Positions 63,992-64,000 of a stretch of 64,000 nt of DNA are shown here, in pieces. The translations under genes were made by a program, and so were the position numbers. Where the stretch lies: NCBI GenBank assembly GCA_965198485.1, contig CBDAPQ010000005.1, positions 1,240,001 through 1,304,000 of the forward strand. The letters are read 5' to 3'. The notes under the pieces were generated by a model that was not told where the DNA came from, ran no database searches, and saw nothing but the letters and a program-made list of their open reading frames with translations. The stretch's first letter is position 1. Every line of letters begins with the position of its first letter. The DNA is from RH-AL1 sp965198485. GTDB taxonomy: Bacteria; Pseudomonadota; Alphaproteobacteria; Rhizobiales; Beijerinckiaceae.

Positions 63992-64000
63992 GCCAAACGT

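Overview
The window comes from the chromosome of a GC-rich alphaproteobacterium, most likely a member of the Hyphomicrobiales (Rhizobiales). The evidence is the rpmH-rnpA-yidC-engB order, SecB beside FxsA and a Tim44-like protein, an MltA-Smr pair, a MucR/Ros regulator, a DapD-type lysine gene, TolQRAB, and a 339-residue class I ketol-acid reductoisomerase. I cannot place it to genus from the sequence alone. I saw no complete insertion sequence, CRISPR array or intact prophage.

Layout. 1-5.0 kb is a signalling cluster: a receiver protein cut by the window edge, a large EAL-REC-degenerate GGDEF-PilZ protein, and a divergent hybrid histidine kinase. 5.4-9.0 kb holds tRNA-Ser(CGA), then ribosomal protein L34, RNase P protein, the membrane insertase YidC and the GTPase EngB. 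9.4-15.3 kb has a YbdK-type ligase, SecB, FxsA, a Tim44-like protein, MltA and an Smr protein. 15.4-19.4 kb has a quinone oxidoreductase and a TRAP-type binding protein coupled to a chemoreceptor. 19.6-22.7 kb is a 5-oxoprolinase operon (pxpABC). 23-32 kb holds MucR, an extensin-like lipoprotein, DapD, a transglutaminase-like protein, a cold-shock protein followed by rpsU, FolD and RsmB. 32-40.7 kb has a broken MNT-HEPN pair and a three-gene MdtABC-like RND efflux operon. 41-46.3 kb has PNPase, a decayed AT-richer gene and a lone P4-type helicase. 46.4-51.6 kb has an orphan polysaccharide-export permease and tolQRAB. 51.6-52.5 kb is a patch of gene remnants. 52.5-64 kb has a heparinase-like protein, an Mfd-family helicase, a Uma2 plus DUF433 pair, ilvC, a response regulator, and ilvN-ilvB behind an attenuation leader.

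Most genes are housekeeping and intact. Many cotranscribed neighbours overlap by ATGA or TGATG (rnpA/yidC, yidC/engB, mltA/smr, dctP/mcp, pxpA/pxpB, mdtA/mdtB). Scattered among them are small decayed or orphan defence-like and toxin-antitoxin-like pieces: MNT/HEPN, a FitA-like antitoxin, HNH, a HepT-like fragment and GIY-YIG. REP-like palindromes occur in several intergenic gaps.

The most informative regulatory find is the ilvBN leader at the right end. It has a near-consensus promoter, an almost leaderless short peptide carrying an Ile-Leu-Thr-Leu-Lys-Leu-Ile-Val run, and an intrinsic terminator just before ilvB.
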